From: Frigoribacterium endophyticum
Lineage (GTDB): Bacteria > Actinomycetota > Actinomycetes > Actinomycetales > Microbacteriaceae
Length of the DNA: 64,000 nt
Direction of reading: 5' to 3'
Assembly: GCF_011759585.1 (NCBI RefSeq)
Contig: NZ_JAAOYV010000001.1
Coordinates: 1-64,000 of the forward strand
Shown here: positions 56,002 to 63,994 of the stretch, one piece after another
How positions within the stretch are numbered: position 1 is the stretch's first letter
Layout of the letters: each line of letters begins with the position of its first letter
The notes under the pieces: model-generated
Database searches by the model: none
Told to the model about the DNA's origin: nothing
Seen by the model: only the letters and a program-made list of their open reading frames with translations
Translations under genes and position numbers: made by a program

Positions 56002-57051
56002 ATGCACGGTGAGTACAAGGTCCCTGGCGGCAAGCTCGTGGTGGTCGACCTGGAGGTGCGCGACGGGCGCATCGCCGAGTTCCGCCTCGCGGGCGACTTC
56101 TTCCTCGAGCCCGACACGGCGCTCGACGCCATCGACCGCTCGATCACGGGCCTGCCCGTCGAGTCCGACGCCGCGACGATCGCCGCGGCCGTCCGTGCCG
56201 GGCTGCCCGACGACGCCGTCCTGCTCGGCTTCACGCCCGAGGCCGTCGCCGTGGCGATCCGTCGCAGCCTGTCGAAGGCCAGCGACTGGCGCGACCACGA
56301 GTGGCAGATCATCCACGACGCCCCCGTGTCGCCGAACATGCACCTCGCCCTCGACCAGGTGCTCACCGAGGAGGTCGGCGCCGGCCGTCGGGGCCCCACC
56401 CTGCGCTTCTGGGAGTGGGAGCAGCCGGCCGTCGTCATCGGCAGCTTCCAGTCGCTCCGCAACGAGGTCGACCTCGACGCGGCCGAGGAGCACGGCTTCG
56501 AGGTCGTCCGCCGCATCAGCGGCGGCGGCGCCATGTTCATGGACGCCCAGTCGATCGTCACGTACTCGCTCTACGCCCCCGGCGAGCTCGTGCAGGGCAT
56601 GAGCTTCGCCGACAGCTACGCCTACCTCGACGAGTGGGTCATCACGGCGCTGAAGTCGCTCGGCATCGACGCGTTCTACCAGCCGCTGAACGACATCACG
56701 AGCGCCAAGGGCAAGATCGGCGGGGCCGCCCAGAAGCGCCTCGGGAACGGCGCGCTGCTGCACCACGCGACCATGTCGTACGACATGGACGGCGAGAAGA
56801 TGGTGAAGGTGCTCCGCATCGGCCGCGAGAAGATGAGCGACAAGGGCACCACGAGCGCCGCGAAGCGCGTCGACCCGCTCCGCAGCCAGACCGGCCTGCC
56901 CCGCGCCGAGATCATCGAGCGGATGAAGCAGACCTTCACGGGCCTCTACGGCGCCACGACCGGCCACGTCACCGAGGCCGAGCTCGAGGCCGCCGAGCAG
57001 CTCGTGACGACGAAGTTCGCCACGCCCGAGTGGCTCCGCCGGGTCCCGTGA
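56002..57051 (+). CDS. lplA: Lipoate-protein ligase A family protein with N-terminal accessory domain
   Basis: 349 residues. Residues 1-85 resemble the small lipoate-ligase accessory domain (KVPGGKLVVVDLEVRDGRI), which in E. coli LplA is at the C-terminus. The catalytic BirA/LplA-type domain follows (about 105-330) with RRISGGGAMFMD, NDITSAKGKIGGAAQKR and the conserved lysine in it. It attaches lipoate (or octanoate) to E2 and GcvH proteins using ATP. The ATG at 56002 has TAGGCT exactly six bases upstream, a leaderless start. Both parts appear intact, so this is a permuted but complete enzyme. Confidence 0.9.
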   Translation: MHGEYKVPGGKLVVVDLEVRDGRIAEFRLAGDFFLEPDTALDAIDRSITGLPVESDAATIAAAVRAGLPDDAVLLGFTPEAVAVAIRRSLSKASDWRDHEWQIIHDAPVSPNMHLALDQVLTEEVGAGRRGPTLRFWEWEQPAVVIGSFQSLRNEVDLDAAEEHGFEVVRRISGGGAMFMDAQSIVTYSLYAPGELVQGMSFADSYAYLDEWVITALKSLGIDAFYQPLNDITSAKGKIGGAAQKRLGNGALLHHATMSYDMDGEKMVKVLRIGREKMSDKGTTSAAKRVDPLRSQTGLPRAEIIERMKQTFTGLYGATTGHVTEAELEAAEQLVTTKFATPEWLRRVP

Positions 57052-57123
57052 CCTGAGCCTCGCGGGTGTGCCCGGCGGGCGCAGCTCCGAGAGCCGGGGG
57101 GAGTCGCGGGTCGGCGACCGGGG

Positions 57124-57408
57124 TCAGCGGGCCAGCAGCTCCTGGTAGTCGACGTGCTCGTCGACCCAGTCGGCGACGAACGGGCACAGCGGCACGACGC
57201 GCAGCGAGGTCTCGGCGCGCACGTCGTCGAGGGCGCCCTGCACGAGCTGCGCACCGAGGCCGGCCGAGCGACGGCTGGGCTCGATCTCGGTGTGGGTGAA
57301 GCGGATCTCGTCGCCGACGACGTCGTAGGCGGCGAAGCCGACGGTCTCGCCGTCCTCGACGAGGGCGTACTGGGACTGCTGCGGGCGGTTCTCGACGGTG
57401 ATGCTCAT
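57124..57408 (-). CDS. Small GNAT-like acetyltransferase (YjdJ/GCN5-related)
   Basis: 94 residues, the short GNAT-fold type. It has GFAAYDVVGDEIRFTHTEI, SRRSAGLGAQLVQGALDDVR in part as the acetyl-CoA loop and the family's ending VVPLCPFVADWVDEH. The conserved Cys in PLCPF is typical. The ATG at 57408 has TAGGGT six bases upstream on the reverse strand, so the message is leaderless. Its target is unknown. It is divergent from the DNA methyltransferase gene with only 56 bases between. Confidence 0.88.
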   Translation of the reverse strand: MSITVENRPQQSQYALVEDGETVGFAAYDVVGDEIRFTHTEIEPSRRSAGLGAQLVQGALDDVRAETSLRVVPLCPFVADWVDEHVDYQELLAR

Positions 57409-57464
57409 CCGGCGACCCTACGCCCGGTGAACTGGCCGCTGCCCGGCACGACAGAATGGTGACC

Positions 57465-58370
57465 ATGCCCGTCGACTGGACCCGTGACTCCCCGAGCCTC
57501 GTGGTCCACGGCGACAACCTCGACGCGACCCGTCAGCTGCCCGACGGCGCCTTCACGGTCGTCTACCTCGACCCGCCGTTCAACACCGGGCGGCCCCAGC
57601 AGCGGCGCTCGACGACCTCGATCCGCAGCGTGGAGGGGTCGGTCACCGCCGTGACCGGTTTCAAGGGGCGAGGCTACGAGCGGATCCGCGGCGACCTGAT
57701 GCGCTACGACGACCACTTCGACGACTACTGGTCGTTCCTCGAGCCGCGCCTCGCCGAGGCCTGGCGCCTGCTCGCCCGCGACGGCACGCTCTACCTGCAC
57801 CTCGACTACCGCGAGGCCCACTACGCGAAGGTGCTGCTCGACGCGCTCTTCGGCCGCGAGTCGTTCCTCAACGAGATCATCTGGGCCTACGACTACGGCG
57901 CCAAGAGCCGCAACCGCTGGCCGACGAAGCACGACACGATCCTCGTCTACGTGAAGGACGCCTCGGCGTACCACTTCGACTCCGAGACGGTCGACCGGGA
58001 GCCCTACATGGCGCCCGGTCTCGTCACCCCCGAGAAGGTCGCCCGGGGCAAGCTGCCGACCGACGTCTGGTGGCACACGATCGTGTCGCCGACCGGCCGC
58101 GAGAAGACCGGCTACCCCACGCAGAAGCCCGAGGGCGTGCTGCGCCGCATCGTGCAGGCCTCGTCGCGCGAGGGCGACTGGGTGCTCGACTTCTTCGCCG
58201 GCAGCGGCACGACCGGTGCCGTGGCCGACGCCCTGGGGCGCCGCTACGTGCTCGTCGACAGCAACGAGGAGGCGGTGGCCGTCATGCGTCGACGGCTCCC
58301 GTCGGCGGAGTTCGTCGTCGCGGAGCCGCCGGCCACCGAGCCGGGCTCCGAGACGGCCACGGCGAGCTGA
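57465..58370 (+). CDS. Orphan beta-class DNA N4/N6 methyltransferase
   Basis: 301 residues. Motif IV DPPF (36-39, in VVYLDPPFNTG) comes before motif I FAGSGTTG (244-251), the beta-class order typical of DNA adenine-N6 or cytosine-N4 methylases. The central region (WAYDYGAKSRNRWPTKHD and TDVWWHTIVSPT) is intact. No restriction endonuclease or specificity gene lies nearby, so it is solitary and may have an epigenetic role. I prefer ATG 57465, which CAGAAT precedes by seven bases; ATG 57456 would add three residues. The recognition site cannot be told from sequence. Confidence 0.9.
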   Translation: MPVDWTRDSPSLVVHGDNLDATRQLPDGAFTVVYLDPPFNTGRPQQRRSTTSIRSVEGSVTAVTGFKGRGYERIRGDLMRYDDHFDDYWSFLEPRLAEAWRLLARDGTLYLHLDYREAHYAKVLLDALFGRESFLNEIIWAYDYGAKSRNRWPTKHDTILVYVKDASAYHFDSETVDREPYMAPGLVTPEKVARGKLPTDVWWHTIVSPTGREKTGYPTQKPEGVLRRIVQASSREGDWVLDFFAGSGTTGAVADALGRRYVLVDSNEEAVAVMRRRLPSAEFVVAEPPATEPGSETATAS

Positions 58371-58423
58371 GCTGAGCGGCGCGGCCGAGCAGAGCTGGGC
58401 GCCCTGCCGCACGGGTCAACGGC

Positions 58424-59032
58424 TCAGGCGTTCTCGGTCTCGCGGACGGTGGCGACATGCGGGTGGGCGGCCACGGCGGCCGGCGCCGCGGTCGTCGCGT
58501 CGTGTCCCTGGCCGGCGGGCCCGTCGACGCCGTGGTCGTCGATCTCGATCGCGGAGGTCATGTCGCGGAGGAAGCCCACGACGGCCGCCGACTCGTCGGC
58601 GGTGAGAGACTCGGCCGCGCTGATCATCCGCGTGTGCATGCTCGCCATCGTGGCGCGCACCTCGCTGTTCGAGTCGCCGGTGGCCGTGAGCAGGACTCCG
58701 CGCTTGTCGGTCGGGTGCGAGTGGCGCTCCATGTGGCCGCTGCGCACGAGGCGGTTGATGAGCACCGAGGTCGAGGCGGAGGTGATGCCGAGGTGGTCGG
58801 CCAGCTCCTTGGCGCTGACGGTCTCGCTGCGGCGCTGGGCGCGGAGGAGGAAGCGGACGGCCGCGAGGTCGGTCTCGCCCATCTTCATCGAGGTGCGCGT
58901 GCGACGGCGCATCTCGGACTCGGCCGCACGGTAGCGGCGCAGGGCGTTGAGCACTTCGACGCCGCGCTCCTCGTTGCTGCTGGAGTACCAGTAGCCGGAG
59001 GCGTCGTAGATCGGGGCTGACCTGTCGGGCAT
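58424..59032 (-). CDS. MarR-family regulator with extended C-terminus
   Basis: 202 residues. After a Tyr/Ser-rich N-terminus the winged-helix domain (about 45-140) shows SAKELADHLGITSASTSVLINRL (in part) and the wing HPTDKRGVLLT. Some 40 extra C-terminal residues rich in Ala, His and Thr follow. The ATG at 59032 has TAGACT seven bases upstream (reverse, 59040-59045), a leaderless start overlapped by a perfect dyad. It lies downstream of the DHA2 exporter on the same strand, with a terminator between; control of that exporter is possible. Confidence 0.88.
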   Translation of the reverse strand: MPDRSAPIYDASGYWYSSSNEERGVEVLNALRRYRAAESEMRRRTRTSMKMGETDLAAVRFLLRAQRRSETVSAKELADHLGITSASTSVLINRLVRSGHMERHSHPTDKRGVLLTATGDSNSEVRATMASMHTRMISAAESLTADESAAVVGFLRDMTSAIEIDDHGVDGPAGQGHDATTAAPAAVAAHPHVATVRETENA

Positions 59033-59050
59033 GCTAGAGAGTCTAGCTAG
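59033..59050. promoter_or_regulatory. Dyad overlapping the promoter of the MarR gene
   Basis: GCTAGA-GAG-TCTAGC is a perfect 6-3-6 dyad (59033-59047) that runs into CTAGCTAG (59043-59050). It covers the -10 hexamer, so autorepression is likely. Confidence 0.75.
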
Positions 59051-59331
59051 GGCTGGCGACGGTGGCGAGGGGCCCGTCGTTCTCCCAGGGAGGGGCCGGC
59101 GGCGCGGCCCGGAACCGGGCCCGGACGCGTGGACCGGCCCGACACGGGCCGAGAGGGAGCCTGGCTCGGAGACGAGGACGGGCCGTGCACCCTGAGGTGC
59201 ACGGCCCGGGGTCGTCGCGCCTCCCGCGCTGAGCTTCACGGGCAGGGACCGCCGGAGGCGAGACGACCAGGACGTCAGCGCGTGGCGCCTACGTCGTCGT
59301 CAACGTTACTCGCCTCGGCGACGGAGTCCAG
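59051..59331. other. Intergenic region between the exporter and MarR genes
   Basis: 281 bases holding the exporter terminator (59179-59208) and an AT-richer patch around GTCAACGTTACTC near 59298-59310. No gene is seen. Confidence 0.45.
59179..59208 (-). terminator. Strong terminator after the DHA2 exporter gene
   Basis: CGGGCCGTGCACC (59179-59191) pairs perfectly with GGTGCACGGCCCG (59196-59208) around the loop CTGA. Confidence 0.85.
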
Positions 59332-61197
59332 TCACGGTCGGTGATCCGCAGGCTCCTCGGAGGCTCCGTCGGCGGCCTTCCCCCGGCGGGGAGCGTCGCC
59401 CCCGTCGACCGTCCGGACGCTGCCCGTGTCGGGCGAGACGAGCGCGCCCGTCGCGGCGGCCGCCTCCTGCGCCTGCACGGCCGCGTCGGCGGCGAGGGCC
59501 GCCTGGGCGTCGTCGTGGGCCTCGTCGATGGCCGACTTCTGTCGCAGCGGCGTCGCCTTGAGGAAGAAGCTGAGCACGAACGCCACCAGCACGACGGTCA
59601 GCGCGACCCAGAACACGGTCACCGTCGCGTTGGCGAACCCGTCGAGGAAGGGCGCGGCCAGACGGCGGTCGGCCGTGTTGAGGAACGACGTGTCGCCGTT
59701 GAGCGCACCGCCGACCTGCGAGGTGTCGCCGCCCTGGGCCGACTGGTACAGCCCGAGGATGGAGGCGTTGGCCGGGTCGCTCGCGACGGCCGGGTCGGCG
59801 AGGGCCGCCTGGGCGTCGGCCTGCAGGTCGCGGTCGGCGAACGCGCCGGCGATGGTCTGCGGGATGCGCGAGAACAGCACCGAGAAGAGGACGGCGGTGC
59901 CCAGCGTGCCGCCGATCTGGCGGAAGAACGTCGAGGCCGACGTGGCCACGCCGATGTCGCGCGGGCCGACCGAGTTCTGCGACGCGATGGTCAGCGTCTG
60001 CATCAGCTGGCCGAGGCCGAGGCCGACCAGCAGCATGCCGAACATCATGAACCAGTAGGGCTTGTCGTACGACAGGGTCGTGAACCAGAAGAAGCCCAGG
60101 GCCATGAAGGCCGTGCCGGTGATCGGGAAGATCTTGTAGCGCCCGGTGCGGGCGATCAGCTGGCCGGAGACGATCGACGAGATCATCAGACCCGCGATCA
60201 TCGGCAGCATCTGGAAGCCGCTCTCGGTCGGCGTCGCGCCGTTGACGAGCTGCAGGTACAGCGGCACCGTCAGGAGGGCGCCGAACATGCCGAAGCCGAC
60301 CAGGACGCCCAGCACCGTCGACATCGCGAAGGTCGGGATGCGGAAGAGCTTGAGCGGGATGAGCGCGTCGTCGCCCATGCGGCGCTCGACGGCGATGAAC
60401 GCGGCGATCCCGACGACGCCGACGACGTAGCAGGCGAAGGCGCGGGGCGAGCTCCAGCCCCACTCGCGGCCCTGCTCGGCGACGAGCAGCAGCGGCACGG
60501 CGGCCACGATGACGGCGCCGGCGCCGAGCCAGTCGATGCGGACGTTCTCGCGGCGCACCTGCCCGGGGATGTGCAGGAACCGCACGACGACGCCCAGCGC
60601 GACGATGCCGATCGGGATGTTGATCAGGAAGACCCAGCGCCAGCCGGTGACGAAGAGGATCTCGTCGGCGCCGGCGAACAGGCCGCCGACCAGCGGGCCG
60701 ATGACGCTCGAGATGCCGAAGACGGCGAGGAAGTAGCCCTGGTACTTGGCGCGCTCGCGCGGGGCGAGGATGTCGCCCATGATCGTGAGCGGCAGAGCCA
60801 TGAGGCCGCCGGCGCCCATGCCCTGGATCGCCCGGAAGATCGCGAGCTGGTACATGCTCTCGCTGAACCCGGCGGCGAGCGAGCCGACCAGGAAGATCGA
60901 GATCGCGATGAGGAACAGCGGGCGGCGGCCGAAGATGTCGCTGAGCTTGCCGTAGATCGGCGTCGAGATGGTCGACACGATCAGGTACGCGGTGGTGACC
61001 CAGGCCTGCAGGCTGAGCCCGTCGAGGTCGTCGGCGATGGTGCGCATCGACGTGCCGACGATCGTCTGGTCGAGGGCGGAGAGGAACATGCCGGCCATCA
61101 GCCCGAAGATGACGAAGAGGATCTGACGGTGCGTCATCAGCCCCTGTCTCTCGGCGGGCGCGGCGGCGGCGGGGGAGGAGTCGGTGACCCGGGACAT
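59332..61197 (-). CDS. DHA2-family (EmrB/QacA-type) MFS drug exporter
   Basis: 621 residues with 14 predicted membrane helices. DHA2 features include the first-helix motif LDQTIVGTSMRTIADDL, motif A GKLSDIFGRRP and motif C GISSVIGPLVGGLF in helix 5. The loop between helices 13 and 14 (about 455-520) is long and outward-facing, and the C-terminal cytosolic tail is about 80 residues and Ala/Asp-rich. Its role is proton-driven export of amphipathic compounds. The ATG at 61197 is reached through a leader of more than 100 bases with two palindromes upstream that could bind a regulator, perhaps the nearby MarR protein. Confidence 0.92.
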   Translation of the reverse strand: MSRVTDSSPAAAAPAERQGLMTHRQILFVIFGLMAGMFLSALDQTIVGTSMRTIADDLDGLSLQAWVTTAYLIVSTISTPIYGKLSDIFGRRPLFLIAISIFLVGSLAAGFSESMYQLAIFRAIQGMGAGGLMALPLTIMGDILAPRERAKYQGYFLAVFGISSVIGPLVGGLFAGADEILFVTGWRWVFLINIPIGIVALGVVVRFLHIPGQVRRENVRIDWLGAGAVIVAAVPLLLVAEQGREWGWSSPRAFACYVVGVVGIAAFIAVERRMGDDALIPLKLFRIPTFAMSTVLGVLVGFGMFGALLTVPLYLQLVNGATPTESGFQMLPMIAGLMISSIVSGQLIARTGRYKIFPITGTAFMALGFFWFTTLSYDKPYWFMMFGMLLVGLGLGQLMQTLTIASQNSVGPRDIGVATSASTFFRQIGGTLGTAVLFSVLFSRIPQTIAGAFADRDLQADAQAALADPAVASDPANASILGLYQSAQGGDTSQVGGALNGDTSFLNTADRRLAAPFLDGFANATVTVFWVALTVVLVAFVLSFFLKATPLRQKSAIDEAHDDAQAALAADAAVQAQEAAAATGALVSPDTGSVRTVDGGDAPRRGKAADGASEEPADHRP

Positions 61198-61289
61198 GTG
61201 TGGTCTTCCTGGTGCGGTGAGTCTGACGGGGTGCGCGGCGGGCCGCGGGGGGAGGGGGCAGCAGCGCCGGAGGCGCGGTGAGCGCCGAT

Positions 61290-61334
61290 CGTCGACGTCA
61301 CGTCGACGAGAAACTTGCGTGGTACGCAGAAGTT
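61290..61334. promoter_or_regulatory. Two adjacent dyads in the exporter/VanY divergent region
   Basis: CGTCGACGT-C-ACGTCGACG (61290-61308) is a perfect 9-1-9 palindrome. It is followed at once by AACTTGCGT (61312-61320) and ACGCAGAAGTT (61324-61334), which pair except for a two-base bulge. The region is AT-rich for this genome and fits a repressor site controlling the exporter. Confidence 0.6.
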
Positions 61335-61403
61335 ACTCCACGCGGCGTCGCGCCGCCACGTGACGTCCGCTCGACCCGCGGTGCGCCCCCTACCCTGGAG
61401 CGC

Positions 61404-62270
61404 ATGTCGTCACGCCGCCCGCGCCTCCGCCCCGCCTCCCCGGGCCGCGTCTCGCGGCGCCGCGTGGCCACGGCCCTGGCGCTCGGGCTCGTGGCCGCGG
61501 TGCTCGCCGGGTGCACCGGCGCGGGCGACCCGGCCTCGGTGACCGGCACCGCGACTCCCTCGGCGACGCCCCGGGCGACCTCGACGCCCCCCGCCCCGGC
61601 CCCGACGGAGGACCCCGTGACCCCAGCCCCGGAGCCGGCCGCGCCGGCGACGCCCACGTTCGACCGCGGCGCCCTCTCGGTCGACGACCCCGCCAGCCTC
61701 TGGGTCGTCAGCGACAAGCTGCGGCCGCTCGACCCGGTCGACTACGCCCCCGCCGACCTCGTCACCGTCGACGTCTCGTCGCAGAACCCGCCCGTCTTCC
61801 GGAAGGAGGCCGGCGACGCCCTGCTCGCCCTCTTCGCCGCGGGGGAGGCGGAGGGCGCGGGCCCCATGACCGTGCAGAGCGCGTACCGCTCGTACGCGAC
61901 GCAGGTGACCGTCTACGCGGGGTGGGTGCAGCAGCTCGGCCAGGCCCAGGCCGACGTGCAGAGCGCCCGGCCGGGCTTCTCGGAGCACCAGACCGGGCTC
62001 GTCGCCGACATCAGCCCGCTGCCGCTGAGCTGCGTGCTGCAGGCGTGCTTCGGCGACACGTCGCAGGGCCGCTGGCTCGCGGAGAACGCCTGGCGGTTCG
62101 GCTGGCTGCTGCGGTACCCGGCCGACAAGACCGCGGTGACGGGCTTCACGTACGAGCCCTGGCACTTCCGCTACGTGGGCGTGCCGCTCTCGACCGAGAT
62201 GCACCAGCAGGGCGTCACCACGCTCGAGGAGTTCTTCGGCCTGCCGGCCGCGCCGACGTACGCCGGCTGA
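61404..62270 (+). CDS. Lipoprotein D-alanyl-D-alanine carboxypeptidase (VanY/M15B family)
   Basis: 288 residues. An Arg-rich start and lipobox Leu-Ala-Gly-Cys37 are followed by a Pro/Thr/Ala-rich spacer (40-85) and the M15B domain. The domain has SAYRSYATQ, the zinc motif SEHQTGLVADIS (His195, Asp202) and EPWHFRYVG (His254), all catalytic positions kept. It trims the terminal D-Ala of peptidoglycan stem peptides on the outer face. The ATG at 61404 has TACCCT seven bases upstream (leaderless). It is divergent from the DHA2 exporter. Confidence 0.92.
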   Translation: MSSRRPRLRPASPGRVSRRRVATALALGLVAAVLAGCTGAGDPASVTGTATPSATPRATSTPPAPAPTEDPVTPAPEPAAPATPTFDRGALSVDDPASLWVVSDKLRPLDPVDYAPADLVTVDVSSQNPPVFRKEAGDALLALFAAGEAEGAGPMTVQSAYRSYATQVTVYAGWVQQLGQAQADVQSARPGFSEHQTGLVADISPLPLSCVLQACFGDTSQGRWLAENAWRFGWLLRYPADKTAVTGFTYEPWHFRYVGVPLSTEMHQQGVTTLEEFFGLPAAPTYAG

Positions 62271-62312
62271 CCGCCGCTGTGGCTGCGGCCGCGGCTGCGG
62301 CCGTGGTCGTGA

Positions 62313-62360
62313 CGACGAGGAGGGGCCGGGCTGCGATCGCAGCCCGGCCCCTCCTCGTCG
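62313..62360. terminator. 48-bp perfect palindrome, bidirectional terminator
   Basis: The arms are fully complementary over 24 bp with no loop; the centre is TGCGATCGCA. It lies between the converging vanY-like and pgm genes, 43 bases after one stop and 15 bases from the other. Confidence 0.85.
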
Positions 62361-62374
62361 CGTGAGGCCCGTCG

Positions 62375-63994
62375 CTAGCTGCCGAGGGCGGCGTCGACGA
62401 TCGTCTTCGCCTCCTGCTGCACGCGCGCCAGGTGCTCGGGGCCCTCGAACGACTCGGCGTAGATCTTGTAGACGTCCTCCGTGCCGCTGGGGCGGGCCGC
62501 GAACCACGCCTTGTCGGTGACGACCTTGAGGCCGCCGACCGCGGCGCCGTTGCCGGGCGCCTCGCTGAGCGTGGCGGTGATCGGGTCGCCCGCGAGCTCG
62601 GTGGCCGTGATGGCGTCGCCGTCGAGCTTGCCGAGGCGCGCCTTCTGCTCCTTGCTGGCCGCGGCGTCGACGCGCTCGTAGACGGGGTCGCCGAACTCCT
62701 CGGTGAGCTCGCGGTAGAGCTGCGACGGGGTCTTGCCCGTGACGGCGATGATCTCGCTCGCGAGCAGGGCGAGGAGGATGCCGTCCTTGTCGGTCGTCCA
62801 GACCGTGCCGTCCTTGCGCAGGAAGGACGCGCCGGCGCTCTCCTCGCCGCCGAAGGCGACGGAGCCGTCGACGAGCCCGGGCACGAACCACTTGAAGCCG
62901 ACCGGCACCTCCCAGAGGCGACGGCCGTGCTTCTCGGCGACCTTGTCGATGATGCTCGACGACACGAGCGTCTTGCCGATCGCGGCGTCCTCGCGCCACT
63001 GCGGGCGGTGCGTGTAGAGGTAGTCGATCGCGACGGCCAGGTAGTGGTTCGGGTTCATCAGGCCGCCGTCGGGCGTCACGATGCCGTGGCGGTCGGCGTC
63101 GGCGTCGTTGCCGGTGAGCACGTCGAACTCGTCCTTGCGGCGCACGACGCTCGCCATGGCCGAGGGGCTGGACGGGTCCATGCGGATCTTGCCGTCCCAG
63201 TCGAGCGTCATGAAGCGCCAGGTCGGGTCGACGCCGGGGTTCACGACGGTGAGGTCGAGGCCGTAGACGTCGCGGATGGCGCCCCAGTACTCGACGCTCG
63301 CGCCGCCGAGCGGGTCGGCGCCGATCTTGACGCCCGCGGCCTTGATGGCCTCCATGTCGATGATGTTCGCGAGGTCGCCGACGTAGCCGCGGAGGAAGTC
63401 GTGGCGACCCGGGCTGCCGTCGCCGCGGAGCACGTCGACGTTGCCCGCCGCGATGATCTCGTTGGCCCTGTCAGCGATCCAGCCGGTCGCGTCGCTGTCG
63501 GCGGGCCCGCCGTGCGGCGGGTTGTACTTGAAACCGCCGTCGCGGGGCGGGTTGTGGCTCGGCGTGACGACGATGCCGTCGGCCTTGTCGAGGTTCGCCG
63601 GGTCGGAGTTGTAGACGAGGATGGCGTGGCTGAGCGCGGGGGTCGGCACGTAGCCGCCCTCGGCGTCGGCGAGCACGTGCACGCCGTTGCCGGTGAGCAC
63701 CTCGACCGCGGTGCGCTCGGCCGGCCCGCTCAGCACGTGGGTGTCGCGCCCGATGAACAGCGGGCCCGTGATGCCCTGCCCCGCCCGGTACTCGACGATC
63801 GCCTGCGTGATCGCGGCGATGTGCGTCTCGGTGAACGCGGCGTCGAGCGACGAGCCGCGGTGGCCCGAGGTGCCGAAGACGACCTTCTGCTCGGCCTTCG
63901 TGACGTCGGGGACGAGGGAGTAGTAGGCGTCGACGACCTCACCGGTGTCGATCAGGTCGCTGTCTTGTGCGGGGGTTCCGGCGCGGTCGGTCAT
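62375..63994 (-). CDS. pgm: Phosphoglucomutase (alpha-D-glucose-1,6-bisphosphate dependent)
   Basis: 539 residues, full length. The phosphoserine loop TPSHNPPRDGG holds catalytic Ser146, the metal loop reads GNDADADRHG, the sugar loop is GGEESAGASFL and the phosphate-binding end is RPSGTEDVYKIYAESF. It interconverts glucose-1-phosphate and glucose-6-phosphate, linking glycolysis with glycogen, trehalose and cell-wall sugar synthesis. The ATG at 63994 is six bases from the right edge, so its promoter and ribosome site lie outside the window. The 3' end is bounded by a perfect palindromic terminator. Confidence 0.95.
   Translation of the reverse strand: MTDRAGTPAQDSDLIDTGEVVDAYYSLVPDVTKAEQKVVFGTSGHRGSSLDAAFTETHIAAITQAIVEYRAGQGITGPLFIGRDTHVLSGPAERTAVEVLTGNGVHVLADAEGGYVPTPALSHAILVYNSDPANLDKADGIVVTPSHNPPRDGGFKYNPPHGGPADSDATGWIADRANEIIAAGNVDVLRGDGSPGRHDFLRGYVGDLANIIDMEAIKAAGVKIGADPLGGASVEYWGAIRDVYGLDLTVVNPGVDPTWRFMTLDWDGKIRMDPSSPSAMASVVRRKDEFDVLTGNDADADRHGIVTPDGGLMNPNHYLAVAIDYLYTHRPQWREDAAIGKTLVSSSIIDKVAEKHGRRLWEVPVGFKWFVPGLVDGSVAFGGEESAGASFLRKDGTVWTTDKDGILLALLASEIIAVTGKTPSQLYRELTEEFGDPVYERVDAAASKEQKARLGKLDGDAITATELAGDPITATLSEAPGNGAAVGGLKVVTDKAWFAARPSGTEDVYKIYAESFEGPEHLARVQQEAKTIVDAALGS

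Noticed and set aside
57424-57470. The methyltransferase next to the small acetyltransferase as a toxin-antitoxin or defence pair.
   Set aside because: The two genes are divergent, each has its own leaderless promoter and neither matches a known toxin or defence family.
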